DNA of 64,000 bases from Symbiodinium sp. CCMP2592 (lineage: Eukaryota > Sar > Dinophyceae > Suessiales > Symbiodiniaceae), in the NCBI GenBank assembly GCA_905221615.1, contig CAJNDT010001013.1:372001-436000 (forward strand), written 5' to 3'. The notes under the pieces are model-generated. The model was not told the origin of the DNA and ran no database searches. It was given only the letters and a program-made list of their open reading frames with translations. Shown here one piece after another: positions 17,409 through 29,121 of the stretch. The position numbers and the translations under genes are program-made. The first letter of the stretch is position 1. Each line of letters opens with the position of its first letter.

Positions 17409-17522
17409 CACAAAGACGAGCAGGTGGTGGCCACGAAGCCCTCCAAGTGCAAGCCATCCTTCGGCGAAGGCCATCCCACAAATCTATGCTGGCACTGTCA
17501 CGCTTGTGGATGTTTGGGATAG
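17409..17522 (+). CDS. last exon, cysteine-clustered C-terminus
   Basis: After CCCTAAG, phase 0 reads HKDEQVVATKPSKCKPSFGE, then GHPTNLCWHCHACGCLG and TAG. The first 19 codons have about 80% G or C at third positions. The end has a C-x2-C-x2-C-x-C cluster that could bind a metal, though it matches no zinc-finger class I can name. A 123-codon minus-strand ORF opposite is rich in Ile/Thr/Ala from a GAT-like tract and is less convincing. Confidence 0.5.
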   Translation, partial: HKDEQVVATKPSKCKPSFGEGHPTNLCWHCHACGCLG

Positions 17523-18332
17523 GGCTTGTTAAGGTTTCTAGGAGTATTGACGGAATCATGACTTTGTCTTGGTGGCGGCGGTTGACTGCTGCTGGCGGTG
17601 ATGTTAAGGTGATGATAGCGATAGCGACGGCAGCTGTGATGATAGTTAGGGCAAATGGGACTGCAGGTTTAACGCGTGGCTCTACAAAACCGTTCCGATG
17701 ACAGAAATGCGCCGTCCCCGCTCCCATAGATATGCAGCTATGGTTGACCCAGAGGCTTGCACTACTTCTAGACAACAGTGCCAGTCGTTCCTTCTCTCAT
17801 CATGTTTGCGGCTTAAGTCCAAAATCCCTAGGACACAAAATCGAATCCCTGATTCCTATCACCCGAAATCCTGAATCTCTAAACCCTCTAATCCTTACTA
17901 GCCCAGTTTGAAGGCCTGAAACATACCCCACAAACACCAACTCCAAACGCCCTAAGCCCTCTCAACCCTTAGACCTAAATCTTCGAAATCCTGAACCTCA
18001 AGAGCTTTGGTCCGGTAAGTTCTGCCTTCACGCATACACTCCTGTATAAGACTCATCTTCCTCAGGATCAAGCCGGGAAACCCAACAGCAATGTAGGGAT
18101 CTTCAAACGCTGAAGCATCCTAAAGCTCCGAAAATCTCACCCTATCCCCAAGTGTTCAAGTACTTGTACCATATTGTATGTACTTACGCCGTTAAGGGGT
18201 TCCTGTATAAGTGGTTGAATGCCTAAGTATATATACAGTGTTGTAAGATACTATAATATATGAGAATATTCTATTATTTAGTACATCATAATACACATAC
18301 AACAATAGGGCATGAACCCCAAAACGCGGTAG

Positions 18333-18415
18333 CCGTAGGCTACGCTGCCGGGCGTCGCTCTGCGAGCTTTGGTCGCTCCCCGAGCTCTGCGCACAAGTCG
18401 CCGAGAAAGGACAGG
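18333..18415 (+). CDS. GC-rich candidate exon, frame unresolved
   Basis: The island is about 65% GC, from GCGGTAG to a GTGAAG donor, followed by heptamer-like sequence. Two frames show 70-72% G or C at third positions. One is GYAAGRRSASFGRSPSSAHK, basic and Ser-rich. The other is LRCRASLCELWSLPELCAQV, which needs the acceptor six bases later. Confidence 0.45.
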
Positions 18416-18693
18416 GTGAAGGATTTAGGGCTGAGGGTGGTTTAGGGTTAAGGTGGGGTTTACCTGTTTACATGAACCCCTCCAAACCCTAATTACCAAA
18501 TCGAAGGTTATTTATGACCCTTATAGACAGCTGAAACAAATAAGCTTTCGGATCTCCAGTTAGAGCTTAAGTGTGGATTTGTGGCAGACTTGAGGTTTGG
18601 GGTTGAAATCGCAGGATTCAGGGTAGTTTCGGAGTTTCGTGGGTGTAGCGTTTCTGGGTCCAGTCGTCGAGTCTAGGAAATTATGGTATGGTG

Positions 18694-18789
18694 TTACCCG
18701 AAGGCTGCATAGTAGTTCCTGTTTGGGGTTCATATTTAGAATCCTATAAGGTAATCCCAAAAAGGAACTACTATGGAGCCTTAGGGTAA
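18694..18789. mobile_element. F4 inverted-repeat element
   Basis: TTACCCGAAGGCTGCATAG and CTATGGAGCCTTAGGGTAA termini. Confidence 0.85.
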
Positions 18790-19010
18790 AGGCTTACCTC
18801 AGAACTCGTTAGTCTGAACCTCACTACCGGTGAACTTCCTATGTAGGCTTCCCTGCATGAACCCTCTCCCCGAGCCCTAAGCACTCAGCACCTGGCTGAT
18901 TCTCCGTTTGGAAAATCAGAGTAGCCGTGTGTAGGGCTACGAGATGCTATGACGGTTGCAAGTATTGCTACATCTCGGACCAAAGCACCTAAACTAAACC
19001 TTATCTACAA

Positions 19011-19110
19011 TAACCTTAGGGGTACTTAGAAATAGTTTTAAATGTTTGGTTCTTATAGCCCCTAAGAAACAGCTAAAATTACAATTTTTGCTAGGGTTCT
19101 AAGTTCAGTA
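19011..19110. mobile_element. F12 repeat, copy 1
   Basis: A 100-bp family (CTTAGGGGTACTTAGAAATAG ... GCTAGGGTTCTAAGTTCAG) without clear inverted ends. Also at 36391 and 37681, all in the same orientation. Confidence 0.75.
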
Positions 19111-19144
19111 AAGTAAAAAGTAACATGAAACTGCAAAAGTGCAG

Positions 19145-19198
19145 GAGTCGAGCTCGAAGGGCGCGCAAAGACCATCGCGCTACCGAGGCACTGCAATG
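19145..19198 (+). CDS. candidate exon
   Basis: From AAAGTGCAG to a GTTGCC donor, the frame VELEGRAKTIALPRHCN has about 75% G or C at third positions. The donor region GCAATGGTTGCCTA is duplicated 32 bp downstream. Confidence 0.35.
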
Positions 19199-19806
19199 GT
19201 TGCCTACACCTCGGAAAACCCCCGCAATGGTTGCCTAAACCTTGGAATCCTTGGAAAACCCCATGCTCCTCCTATGCTTTGTAGGCTTATGTAGATAGCT
19301 CAGAGCTGAACTTAGTTGCAAGTATTGAAGGACCTCAGAATAGATGTGGGCTAGCTGCCCCAGAATCAGAGTAGGCCCATGGGACCTCGAGCCCTAGAAA
19401 GCTTCTTAGCCGTAAGATTCAGAAGCCTTTCATCCCTAAGCGTAACCTTCAACACCTAGCAGATTATTTAACCCTTCGAAAGCCGCCTAAACCCTGAAGC
19501 CTACAGCCTAGGCCTTGCTTAGCCCACAACCTTGGGAGACTGCTCTTGAGAAACTTTGAATCCAGCCTTGTGGCGGCTTTGTTGAGAGTTCTACCACGGG
19601 AGATGAAGTCCGCAGCACAGGCATCAGATCAGACTCAGATTTCATCTTTGGCCCTCCTTGAACGAGGTGGCCACCATTTGACCTGCGCGCAACCCTAAAC
19701 CCCAAAGCTTAAGCCCCCAAAGCAGTCAGCAAGTGCAGCTCGGGAAGCATTGGAGGATAGGAGAACGGGAAGATGGCATGGGGTTCCTTTAAGAGGGTCC
19801 TATACA

Positions 19807-19917
19807 ATATAGGGCCAGAATAAATACCAAAACTCTTCTGGGAGTTCCTTATTATTATAATGATAGTATAGTATACCACCAAACTCTTTTCTAATTAAGT
19901 ATTAAGGCCCTACATTA
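19807..19917. mobile_element. F3 inverted-repeat element
   Basis: TATAGGGCCAGAATAAATACC left and AATTAAGTATTAAGGCCCTACA right. Confidence 0.75.
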
Positions 19918-20059
19918 CCTATGGCATCAAGTGAGGCCTTGAATTCGTTGGCATCGCTTGCGCGAGTCCTGGAATGTATAAGCACTATGCTTCGAGAACC
20001 CGTTTGCGCAGTTAAATCCCAATACCCAAAAGCCCTGTTGGATCTTAACTACTACAACC

Positions 20060-20145
20060 GAAAACCCTAAACGCTAAAACCCTAAAACCCTAAGCCCTAA
20101 AACCCCAAACCCTAAAACCCTACACCCTAAAACCCTAAACCCCCA
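20060..20145 (-). repeat. CCCTAAAA-type array
   Basis: Ten units of CCCTAAA or CCCTAAAA. The eight-base variant predominates here, unlike 4961-5073. Confidence 0.9.
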
Positions 20146-20604
20146 CATGTTTCTGAAGTTCTCATCTTCTTGTTCGTGCGGTTACTCAGAGCTTTACGTT
20201 GAAGTTTCACTGGTTACACCTTCCAACTTGCTGATGGTCGCCAACTGCAAACCTATAACCCGAGCCTTGCTAGGTACGGCCCCTGAGCCCGGCGGCGAGG
20301 AAGCGAGGTGCAATCGAGAGCTTAGGGATGTAGGGTTTACCTTGAACCAGCAGTAACTTTTTTTGTAGGATACCTTTTATATTCTATTGTTAGGGCTTAT
20401 AGGAAGAACCTACGAAACATAGGTTATGGTAGCTTAAAGTCGATTCTTCTTGGGTTGCGGGCTTTCAGGCTTTGAGATCCTACAGCGTCCAGCTTTGGGC
20501 AAGTTGTTGTGGGACTCAGAGTTTAGGGTTTAGGGGTTTCGGGTTAAGGGGCTTGGTTTCTTAGGCGCAGTAGGGCTTTCGAGTTCAGGGATTAGAGTTT
20601 AGTT

Positions 20605-20721
20605 TTCCAGGACCCAGGAGGGGAAGCCCTTCTTCCCTTTTGTAGGGTTCAGGTTCCCTTTTGCCACCCTTTAAACCAAAAAGGGCACCCCGTTTTATTC
20701 CTAGGTTACTGTTAGGTCTGG
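20605..20721. mobile_element. F8 inverted-repeat element, diverged
   Basis: CCAGGACCCAGGAGGGGAAG and TTACTGTTAGGTCTGG ends with the inner CCAAAAAGGGCACCCC. Confidence 0.75.
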
Positions 20722-20746
20722 TTTTGCTTTTTGGGTGAGGGTGCAG

Positions 20747-20836
20747 ACCGCGAAGTTTCGAGTTGGCTGTTTAGTTGGTAGAGCTTCAGCCCATTCTGTC
20801 GATTTGCGAGAATCCCAAACTGTAGACAGCTCTACT
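20747..20836 (+). CDS. candidate exon with strong splice sites after an F8 element
   Basis: The acceptor lies 26 bp after the F8 end, behind a T-rich tract. The donor is GTAAGT. Phase 0 reads TAKFRVGCLVGRASAHSVDL, RESQTVDSST. Third-position bias is low (about 40%), so splice quality is the main support. Confidence 0.4.
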
Positions 20837-21107
20837 GTAAGTTTTGCTAGGCTAGAGGGGCTTTGCACACAGGGTTTGAGGGCTACCGTAGCCAACTGGC
20901 CCCTGCGGCCCCTGCTGATTAACCCCGTCGGCCCAACCCCCGCAAACCCTAACCCCTACACCCAAAACTTAAACTTTAAATCCTAGCCTTAAACCCAAAT
21001 CGCCAGCCCTCAGCCCCGAACCTTTGAGTTGAATCATTGAGGGTCTGTGTGGGGGTTTAGGGTTCAGCTCTGCGTGGAAATACAGGAGTCGGAGTGTTTA
21101 AGCTTAG

Positions 21108-21109
<2 letters not shown>

Positions 21110-21137
<28 letters not shown>
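21110..21137. repeat. AT microsatellite
   Basis: Thirteen AT units. Confidence 0.9.
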
Positions 21138-21141
<4 letters not shown>

Positions 21142-21530
21142 TAGCCGCCCCTTGTACCGGTAATTCCTCATTTGTTTATGGACTAACATACCCCCAAACC
21201 CTATACAAAGTATCAAGGCCCTTACCTTAGGGTAAGAAACATCTATAGTACAGATTCATAAGGCCCTTGATAGCAGAGTATGGGACCAGCGCCGGCCAGA
21301 TACAACCCTAAACCCACCTACTCACCCTAAATCCCAAACCCACACCCTAAACCCTGCAAGCCCCAAACCCCAAACCCCAATCCCAGTCCCTAAACCTCTT
21401 AAACAGGCTCCTCTCGGAGATTGCCTCGCTCAATGTCTTGCTCGAAGAGTTGCAGCAGCGGACTGCTCTGATCCCGGGCGAGGAAAAAGCCTACAGGGTT
21501 CAGGGTTGAAGGGTATCGGTTCATTGGGTT

Positions 21531-21635
21531 TGGGAGTTCCCGAAAATAGGGGACCCTAATATAGTACCCTAAATAGTAGTATCCTGATGATAGGGACCCC
21601 CAAAATAAGGTACCCCCAATTTTCTGAAACTCCCA
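21531..21635. mobile_element. F2 inverted-repeat element
   Basis: TGGGAGTTCCCGAAAATAGG and ATTTTCTGAAACTCCCA ends. Confidence 0.85.
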
Positions 21636-22255
21636 TTTTGGCTTGAGGGTTGAGCTTCGGAGAGGTTTGGTGGGATTTCAGGTTGCGGGTTTTGGGGTGG
21701 TTGACGGGTACGGGTTGCTGGGATTTCGGTTCGAGGGCTTTGGGGGTGTGGTTTTGAGTTTTTAGGATGCGGGTTTGCGTGGAGTGATGAGCTTGGGCTA
21801 GCGCTCAGCTTTTTTGCGGTTTGTAGTCGTCCACCCTGAACCCTATACCTCGGAGTTACAGGACGTGGGCGGTTTGCGCTGATGTTTACGTCGATTTGCC
21901 TTGCGACCTTCAAATGAGTGAAAGAGCCAGTGCTGCTTAGTTAACTTAAAGACACGACTTAGCAGCGTAGAGGGCAGTCAGCCGAGCCTCAATCCTGAAG
22001 CGAATCACGAGCCCCCAAACTGAAATCCGAACCCTAAACCTACTTAATGAGTGTCACGACGCTGATTCCCAAAGCCTTAACCCGACATCCCACAGCAGAA
22101 AGGCTTGAATCTCTGCCAAGGTTATTCCTTGCGGCTCTTACCATAACTATGCTAAAAAATGTACGTCAAAACCACCATTCCAATCATCAAGGCCAGATAT
22201 ACAAGAACCCTCCAAAAAGCCCTAGAAGGAGCACTCTCCTGTCTTCTTTGAATTA

Positions 22256-22576
22256 TTGAGGCCCTTTTTATTAACCTGCTTCCCATGTCAGCCTTCAGGG
22301 GGACACGCAAGACCCAAAGTCCCCCAAAAACCTGACAAAAGTATGCAAAGCAGGAACACACATGTTTCTGATTGTAACAATGGTACGACTCATCATGATG
22401 ATGAGGTGTTTTCAGGTGTGACTGCATTATCCTGCAAGAAGACAAAATACATGCAGTATGCTTGGACAAGAGTGTATGGCCTGATGCTAGTGTTCGATCG
22501 CAGACGTGTCCTCCTCTGTGTTGGCTCAGCCTCGAAGCAGGCCAAGGCGAGTGTAGGATTGATCCTTATGGTTTAG
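22256..22576 (+). other. 106-codon ORF opposed by a 105-codon ORF
   Basis: The plus-strand frame (MRPFLLTCFPCQPSGGHARP...) and the minus-strand frame over 22152-22469 are both of normal composition. Neither has a motif I recognise, so no strand is preferred. Confidence 0.25.
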
Positions 22577-23273
22577 AGTAGAGCTTAAGGTTCGGGTAAA
22601 GCATGCTTAGAGGCCGGAGGCTCCGCTCCACGATCTCAGAGTGTTTAGGGTTTGTGTTGAGGGTTCACTGCCAAGAACGGCCTGCCTCCCGACTAGGGCA
22701 TCAAGCCTTTAGTTTTGCTGAAGCAAGTTGGGGCAGCTGTAGGAACATAACAACAAGCATACTCCAATGAGAGCTCGTGAGAACAAGAGACCGTCACAGA
22801 TCCTACAAGTGTGCGACGTCACAGATTCCGCGCACGGTTTTGGCCTTGCCTGAAGGTTCCACAGTGTTTTCCAGAGCCCCGAGCTGACGTCATTGATTGC
22901 TGCCGCCAGTCTGAAGAGTGGCCATGGCGCAGGCGGGGTAGATGTTTGCAAGGTGCCTTGCGGCTTTTTATCCACTTACTCTAGAAGTTTGGAAGTCTGG
23001 AAGCCTAGAAAGCTACGGCTAGTGTTCCCTAGAGGGTTCCGTTTTATTTACAATTTTGTATACTCTGCGCCAAGAACTACTCAGCAAGTTTATTCGGGCC
23101 CCTACATAGGCCCTACATCATGAAACCCTCAGAAAGCATATCTGGAGTAATCAAATTCATGCGATGATCAGAAACTGTCAGAACCAGTCGCCCATAAGAC
23201 TATGTGCAAACAACAGTCTAACACCCCTTTGAACCCAACCTTGCGAAACCCGCTCCCCACGTCTGGGATTCAG

Positions 23274-23312
23274 GGCCCTCCCTGCAGCTCCCTGCCGGCG
23301 CCCTCGACGGAG
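23274..23312 (+). CDS. small GC-rich exon
   Basis: The acceptor GTCTGGGATTCAG and donor GTGCAA enclose 13 codons in phase 0 (GPPCSSLPAPSTE). Over 80% of third positions are G or C. It may extend left, as the frame stays open. Confidence 0.4.
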
Positions 23313-23619
23313 GTGCAAAGCAGTGGGAGGTTGAAGGGTTCGGTTTTCTGAGGCTTATAGGGCTTGAATCAGGATCAGTGTTTAGGGTGCAGGTTTTTCA
23401 GGAGGGCGGTGCAAAGGTTTAGGCTAGGCTTTCGGATTGACTCCAAAGCGCGTCAGAGGGAGCGCGTGGCTGGCTACTGCTGATGTCTTCTTCGCAAAAT
23501 GATTGTCCATATCATCTTGACCATCCACATCCTCGTCATCCGGCCCTCAGCATCATCCGTAGCACTATCATCTCCGACGCCCTCATCTAATTATCGCCAT
23601 CATGACGACTATCATTATC

Positions 23620-23692
23620 ACCACCACCACCACCACCACCACCACCACCACCACCACCACCACCACCACCACCACCACCACCACCACCACCA
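23620..23692. repeat. CCA/ACC triplet array
   Basis: About 24 CCA units. The 91-codon His-rich ORF across it is a product of the repeat. Confidence 0.95.
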
Positions 23693-23827
23693 TCTTGGTA
23701 TTGAAATCTCCTGGTTCATCACCGCCACCATCATCAAACAAGCAAAGCCTCTAAAGCTTAAACTCCTACCGTGATAAGGGGCCAGTGTTGTGCAGGCCTA
23801 GAGCCTCAGCTGCCCAGAACAAGCGAA

Positions 23828-23888
23828 ACCCTAAACCCTCAAACCCTAAACCCTACCCTAAACCCTAAAACCCCAAAACCCTAAAGCC
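23828..23888 (-). repeat. CCCTAAA array
   Basis: Eight units with A-run variants. Confidence 0.85.
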
Positions 23889-23966
23889 CTAATCTCACTG
23901 TGCTGGCTGAAGAGGCGCTGACGCCGCGCACACCCCCGGGCTCGGTCAGGCTGCTGGGCCATTGGG

Positions 23967-24071
23967 CATTACTATATAATTCTTGCCTGTACTATTTTGG
24001 GGTTTCTTTATTATAGTTATAGCATAATAAATATACCCCAAAACCCTATTCTAAGTATTCATGCCGCTTTA
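23967..24071. mobile_element. F3 inverted-repeat element, diverged
   Basis: Left end eroded; right arm CCCTATTCTAAGTATTCATG. Confidence 0.6.
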
Positions 24072-24783
24072 TTGGGACTGACCGGTTTCGCCTGGGTTGA
24101 GTTCGCCCTTCAAAGATCAGGGTGTTAGGGTTTTCAGGGCGGAACGACAGTTTGGTGTTGTTTGTCCTTCCGGATTTCGATTGTAGGACAGGAGGTTTTT
24201 GAAGGTGAAACTCTGAAGTTGAGCGGCGTTGACACTGATTTGATGTCTCTTACTACAGCTACTGCTCTACAAAACCAAGTACCCTTTTTTGGTGGGTCTG
24301 GTGGGAACCTAGAAAGTGCTGGGTAGAGGTTTCGGATCGCGCAAAGTATGCCTCCCTCATCATGCGGCCGGAACTTGGACGCTCGTGTGGGGAAACCTCT
24401 CGGACTTTCAGCTTAAAGAGAAAACCCTGAACTCTGAACCTGTAAAGGAACCCCCAAAGGAACCCCTGAAGGAACCCACCCCTAAATTTAAAGGAACTCT
24501 TAAAGGGCGCAGACAGGGCCCCATTAGGCATACTTAGTATCATTATCTTGGTTTGAAAAGTGTTGTGTCGTATGAGACAGGGAATACACAGCAATACTTG
24601 GTGTCTTTATCTTGGCTTGAACGGTTTTGTGTGATCGCAGACAGGACCTAAGCAATACTTACTTAGTATCATTATCTTTGTTTGAACGGTTGTGGGATGC
24701 AGGACTTGTGTTCGGAGTAGAGTTGTAACGTAGTCTAGAAAGCACAACACGGGGCCTTGAGGTAGGTTTGGGGGTAGCGTATT

Positions 24784-24786
<3 letters not shown>

Positions 24787-24814
<28 letters not shown>
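24787..24814. repeat. AT microsatellite
   Basis: Fourteen AT units, followed by ACAC and GATA short tracts to about 24915. Confidence 0.9.
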
Positions 24815-24818
<4 letters not shown>

Positions 24819-26216
24819 TATGTACGCATACACACATTCAGTAATACACACGTGCACACAAGCATACACGCACACACATAGATAGATAGATTGACAGATA
24901 GATCGATACATACATACTTCCGTAAGATATATTGTGATATGATCCTTCTTGAACTTCCGAAGGACCCGCGCCCAGACCGAGCCATCCTATCGACACCTCG
25001 AAGGTCAGGGGCGGCCTATGATTTCACGGGGATTAGGATTTCAATCAGTCATATGATGACTGATAATGGATCCCGAACAGATACGATGTAAGAACTCGTG
25101 TTTTGTGGCATGCGCGCAGACCGCGAGGGAATACTATTAATAGCTGTGAGCGGCTCGAGGGGGAGATGGAAGTGTTGCAGGCTTTTGTGTTCACGGGCTC
25201 CTAACCCCTCAGTTGTGATCACTAACTTTGTAGGGTTTATTGACTAGCTTGGGGCTTTATCTCACTACCTGCGTAGACCCCAGCCCATACAACAAAGGCT
25301 TCCACCACCGGGTTCCTGTTTGGGGAGGTTGGGGTGAGCTTTGGTGGATTGGGACTGGCTGGGCAGCCTGTGAAAGGGTGCATGCGCACGTCGGATTGCG
25401 GTTTGAAGTTGGGGGTTTTCCCTAAACCGTATGTCTACATATTTCCCATCCGTCGGGTACTGTTTTGGGGTTTGGGTCTTTCGGGTTTGAGTGGTTCAAT
25501 AGGCTGAGCCAGGTATTCGGGGCTGGTTCTTCTCGGATTGGGGCATCATCGAGCGTCCCGGCAGACCATTTACGAAGTTCCTGGGCTCCAATGCCAGCCG
25601 CGATATTAGGCTTTTGGGTTTGTGATGTTGAAGGTTTCAAGACATGCTCGGCCATGTTTGAAGGCAGCTAGCAGAGTCATACGTGATCCCTCCCCATTAG
25701 GCAAGACAACCTACACCCTTATAACCCCTACACCCTAAACCCTTAAGTTGGTTTTTATCTCATCCCCGAAGGACAGTGCTCAGTCGACAATTTCCCATAA
25801 TCGGGATGGTGGATGTGGAAGTTTATGCATGAAGTCGGAGACGTGAGCTGAAGCACTTGCACAGCCTGCATAGCTGCGCGTTGTTCTGTTTTGGGGAATC
25901 CTTTTTTCGACCCCGCTGCTTTTGACCATGCTTTTATCGGATGACTGACTGTGCTGAATGCCAAATGTCCTGAAATGTGACTCGGACAAGACTTGAAGCG
26001 TGCCAAGACGAACCACAGCACCCCACACCTACAAAGCCCTCACAGACCACAAAGATCAGCTGCAAACCGACGAGAGGCGCAAGCCGCTTGCGGCTGTGTG
26101 CGAGGGGCCCAGAGGCCTTCTGTGCAGGTTTCGTTCAGGCATCCGGGTGGTCCGGAGCCTTGATGGCTGATAGTAACAAGAGTCCTTGAGTCCTATCCAT
26201 GTAACAACCCCTGGAC

Positions 26217-26327
26217 CTTACAGTAGACTCCATAAAGTTGGAAACCGGATTAAGGCCAAATAGTGCTGGGATTACTCTTAAGGATCGAGGCTATTGGGTT
26301 TCCAACTTTTTGGCTTCTACTGTAACC
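26217..26327. mobile_element. F7 inverted-repeat element
   Basis: TTACAGTAGACTCCATAAAG ... left and TCCAACTTTTTGGCTTCTAC right; matches 36158-36270. Confidence 0.8.
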
Positions 26328-26339
26328 TATTCTGCATAA

Positions 26340-26816
26340 TAGTTGTCAGGTTTAAGTTGTGGGCCAAGCTGCACTGGATTGGGGAAGGGAGCGCAGGGAC
26401 ACGACCATGGCCGAGCCCGACTTGTGCAGACCAACACGGTGGCCGAGACGCGCGCGATGGACAGCCACCTCCATGTCGTGACTTTGGTTCGCCTGACCCC
26501 CCAATATGCCCTATTCCGTGGTCTACAATGCCAGGAAGAAGTGCGGCTTCGATACCTGGAGGGAATTTCTGCCACGTCTACAAGCCACAGAACGCGAAGA
26601 GCAACATGAGGCTGCTCAGGCGGATTCTAATCCAGCCGAGGGCTTCGGTAGGATCCCTTCGGGCAGCTATCGACTGCTGGGCGGCTGACATGGCAGAGTA
26701 TGTGTCCGGGGCAACAAGGACTTGGACGATGCCCAGAGGGTGACCATCCTCTGTAACATCGTGCCGGAGCCATATTCTAAAAACTTTTTTCTAATTATTA
26801 TAGGGCCCTACACTAG
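26340..26816 (+). pseudogene. gag-like retroelement remnant, frameshifted
   Basis: A GC-richer block in which three plus-strand frames each carry a piece that reads like the core of a Copia-type gag (UBN2/DUF4219-like) region, in the expected order. These are YNARKKCGFDTWREFLPRLQ, then NMRLLRRILIQPRASVGSLR with AAIDCWAADMAEYV, then RGNKDLDDAQRVTILCNIVP. The pattern W-x2-F/L ... I-x2-W ... L-x-D-x4-V-x2-L-x3-P is typical. Frame changes between pieces and internal stops indicate a dead copy. The F3 right end (26765-26815) is fused to its tail. Family assignment is by motif memory only. Confidence 0.4.
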
Positions 26817-27909
26817 ATGAGGCTTGCCTTGTGGTACATGCGTTGCGTAGACAGCAGCTAGGGTTTTGGGCTGAGCGGCTTTGTCTGACAGAAGCTTCAA
26901 CTAGCAACAACCCTATAGTGCCTAAGCTGAAGAGCATTCAAGCGTGACTTGTCTTCATTTTGCATTAGTCAGATGCTATGCTTTGGCGGCTTACTTTACG
27001 TGAAGGATGTGGGGACCCAGGAAGTAGTGTATGAGCAGGGTTATAAGTAGGCTATGGCTACTTCCATATTTCTTCAGCCTTCTTACGAAGACCCCAAATC
27101 CTGTAAGTATGGCGCCGGGCTTTTGGGTTGGAGTCGTAGCAATCGTAGCAGTAATGGTTGAGGTTTGGACAGGGGGGAGTCGGGGCATTGGGGTTCAGGT
27201 TCTGCGATGGTTCGTGACATAGGCCTTTGAGGCATGACGTCTTTGAGTTGGGAGCCCAAGTAACCTCCTATAAGGCTGTATGAAACCCTACAAAGCCCCT
27301 GCAAGACCCTACAGAACCCTCGTCGACCTTGTATTCGTATCGATCCTTGCAAACAGCCCTTCTGACTTAAACTTAAACTACACCTTAAAGAAGCAAGGCT
27401 ACTGAAGCACCCGCTGGGCAACCAAGGACATCGCCGAGCATCGAGTCTGCACCCTCAGCAGATCTGATGCGCCGGGGTTGGGGTGTTTAGCCGCCTGGCC
27501 CACGTGCAAGGGAGAGTAGAAGTTAAGGCCTACGTGGTGGATAATATACATACATTCATACAGATGCATACATACAAACATAGTTAAGTTGAAGTACATA
27601 CATACAATTCAATGAAGCAGGCCTGATCAAATCCGGTTTATATGCTAGCTTGTATGTGAGCCAGCAAGCTTCGGGTGGTCTCTTTCGATAATAGTTGGTT
27701 CTTGGATCCACGAGCACCCCCTCATCATAAACTCCGAAAACCCTCAAGCGTAAGCTGTAAACCCATACACCTGCAAGCGCTTTAACCGCCATCTGAACGC
27801 CCTGCCACCCCTTCGAAGTGCCACCTGTCTAACCCCTTGCCCTCAAAGATCCCAGCGCCACTGGTGAACCCTGAACCGCTAAACCCTAAAACCCCAAAGC
27901 CCTGGTAAG

Positions 27910-27976
27910 GTCGTGCGCTACGGCATACGGCACCTAAGGGAGGAGCTGGCGCCCGAGGCCCCCTTGAATTGCAGGG
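27910..27976 (+). CDS. exon with strong codon bias
   Basis: From CTGGTAAG to a GTTACA donor the frame reads VVRYGIRHLREELAPEAPLN, then CR. 18 of 21 third positions are G or C. It directly follows a CCCTAAA-type run (27875-27900), which is the usual setting of exons here. A 96-codon minus-strand ORF overlaps but has weaker bias. Function unknown. Confidence 0.5.
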
Positions 27977-28526
27977 GTTACATAAGGGGTTGTATGGCCT
28001 TGCGAGTTCTTTGGTAAAGGGTTCGTGTATGTTTCTTAGAGGGACCTCTGGAATGTTAACAGAAAGCAACACAATTTTGTTTTACAGTGCTACACCTCAA
28101 AGTCTAGAGTGATTCCATAAGTGGCAGGTAGCTACTCTGCTCCCAAGAGAGCCTTACAAGTGGATTCATTATGAAGAAGCCCTAAGTTTAAGCATGCTTG
28201 TAGTTCCAGCAGACCCTTAGTTAAGGAACCCGCATGAACGAAGCAAAAGCATAAAATTCCGGGAGAGGCTCCAAATTCCTTGCGTCAAGATCCCTTATTA
28301 GCAGTACTAACCACGACAAGTAAGAAGACAAATGAAGACAATCGGGAGTTCAGGACAGACTGAGCAGGTAAGAACTTATCAAATTTAACGGCTCTAACAT
28401 AAGCAGAAAGCCTTTGCAGGGGACGCCACAACTTTCAAGAATTATTAACTGCTTCCATCAGGGGGCCTGCTTTCTGAGCCGTGCGTCATGTATCATGGAA
28501 GTGCGAAGCCTTGCGTTTCAGTGTAC

Positions 28527-28668
28527 ACTAGGCGCCTAAATAATTACCAACACCATCCTGGGGGTTCCGTATTATTATTATTATTATTATGATTATTAGT
28601 ATTATTCTTATTAATATTGTATAATGGGCCCGAAGACCCCATTCTACTTATTCAGGCCGCTATATTAG
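28527..28668. mobile_element. F3 element with ATT expansion
   Basis: TAGGCGCCTAAATAATTACC left and CATTCTACTTATTCAGGCCGC right. An ATT microsatellite (28569-28617) has grown in the middle. Confidence 0.85.
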
Positions 28669-29121
28669 AGCAATGCTCACTGATGAGGAGTTGGGCTTCC
28701 AGCTAACTGCACCTTGACATCCTACAGCTCCACACTGTAGGGATGCGTGTCCTCTTTGGAACGCAGAGGAGCAGTAGCGACAGCTATTGAACCTCAGGGC
28801 TCAGAGGCTTCGTTGGGCTAAAGAGTTTCAGGTTTCGGCGTCTATCATGATGAAAAAACCCCAACCGTGATAGCCATGATACGATCTTATCAGCTACCCA
28901 CTAAAGGGCTCGACCTTGAAAGCCGCTTCTGCTGCAGCCAAAAGCACTGCACGGGCTGAAAGCTCAGAGTTTCAAGTTTCGAGCCCCTACACCGCTACCC
29001 CTATGATCACTAAACCGTCAACCCCATAAACCCCAAACCCGACACCCTACACTACACCCACAGCCCCTAACTAACCGCTTTAGCCGGCAAACGTGGGTTC
29101 CTTTTGCTGTTTCTTTCCGCC

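Noticed and set aside
20885-20905. ACCGTAGCCAACTGGC similar to the dinoflagellate spliced leader start
   Set aside because: It matches only the first nine or ten bases (CCGTAGCCA), then diverges, and no donor follows at the expected position.
23499-23774. His-rich 91-codon ORF resembling a metal-binding protein
   Set aside because: The histidines are a perfect CCA/ACC array; flanks show no motif or codon bias.
24659-24985. 108-codon minus-strand ORF
   Set aside because: About half of it is AT/AC microsatellite translation, and the rest shows no codon bias or splice signals.
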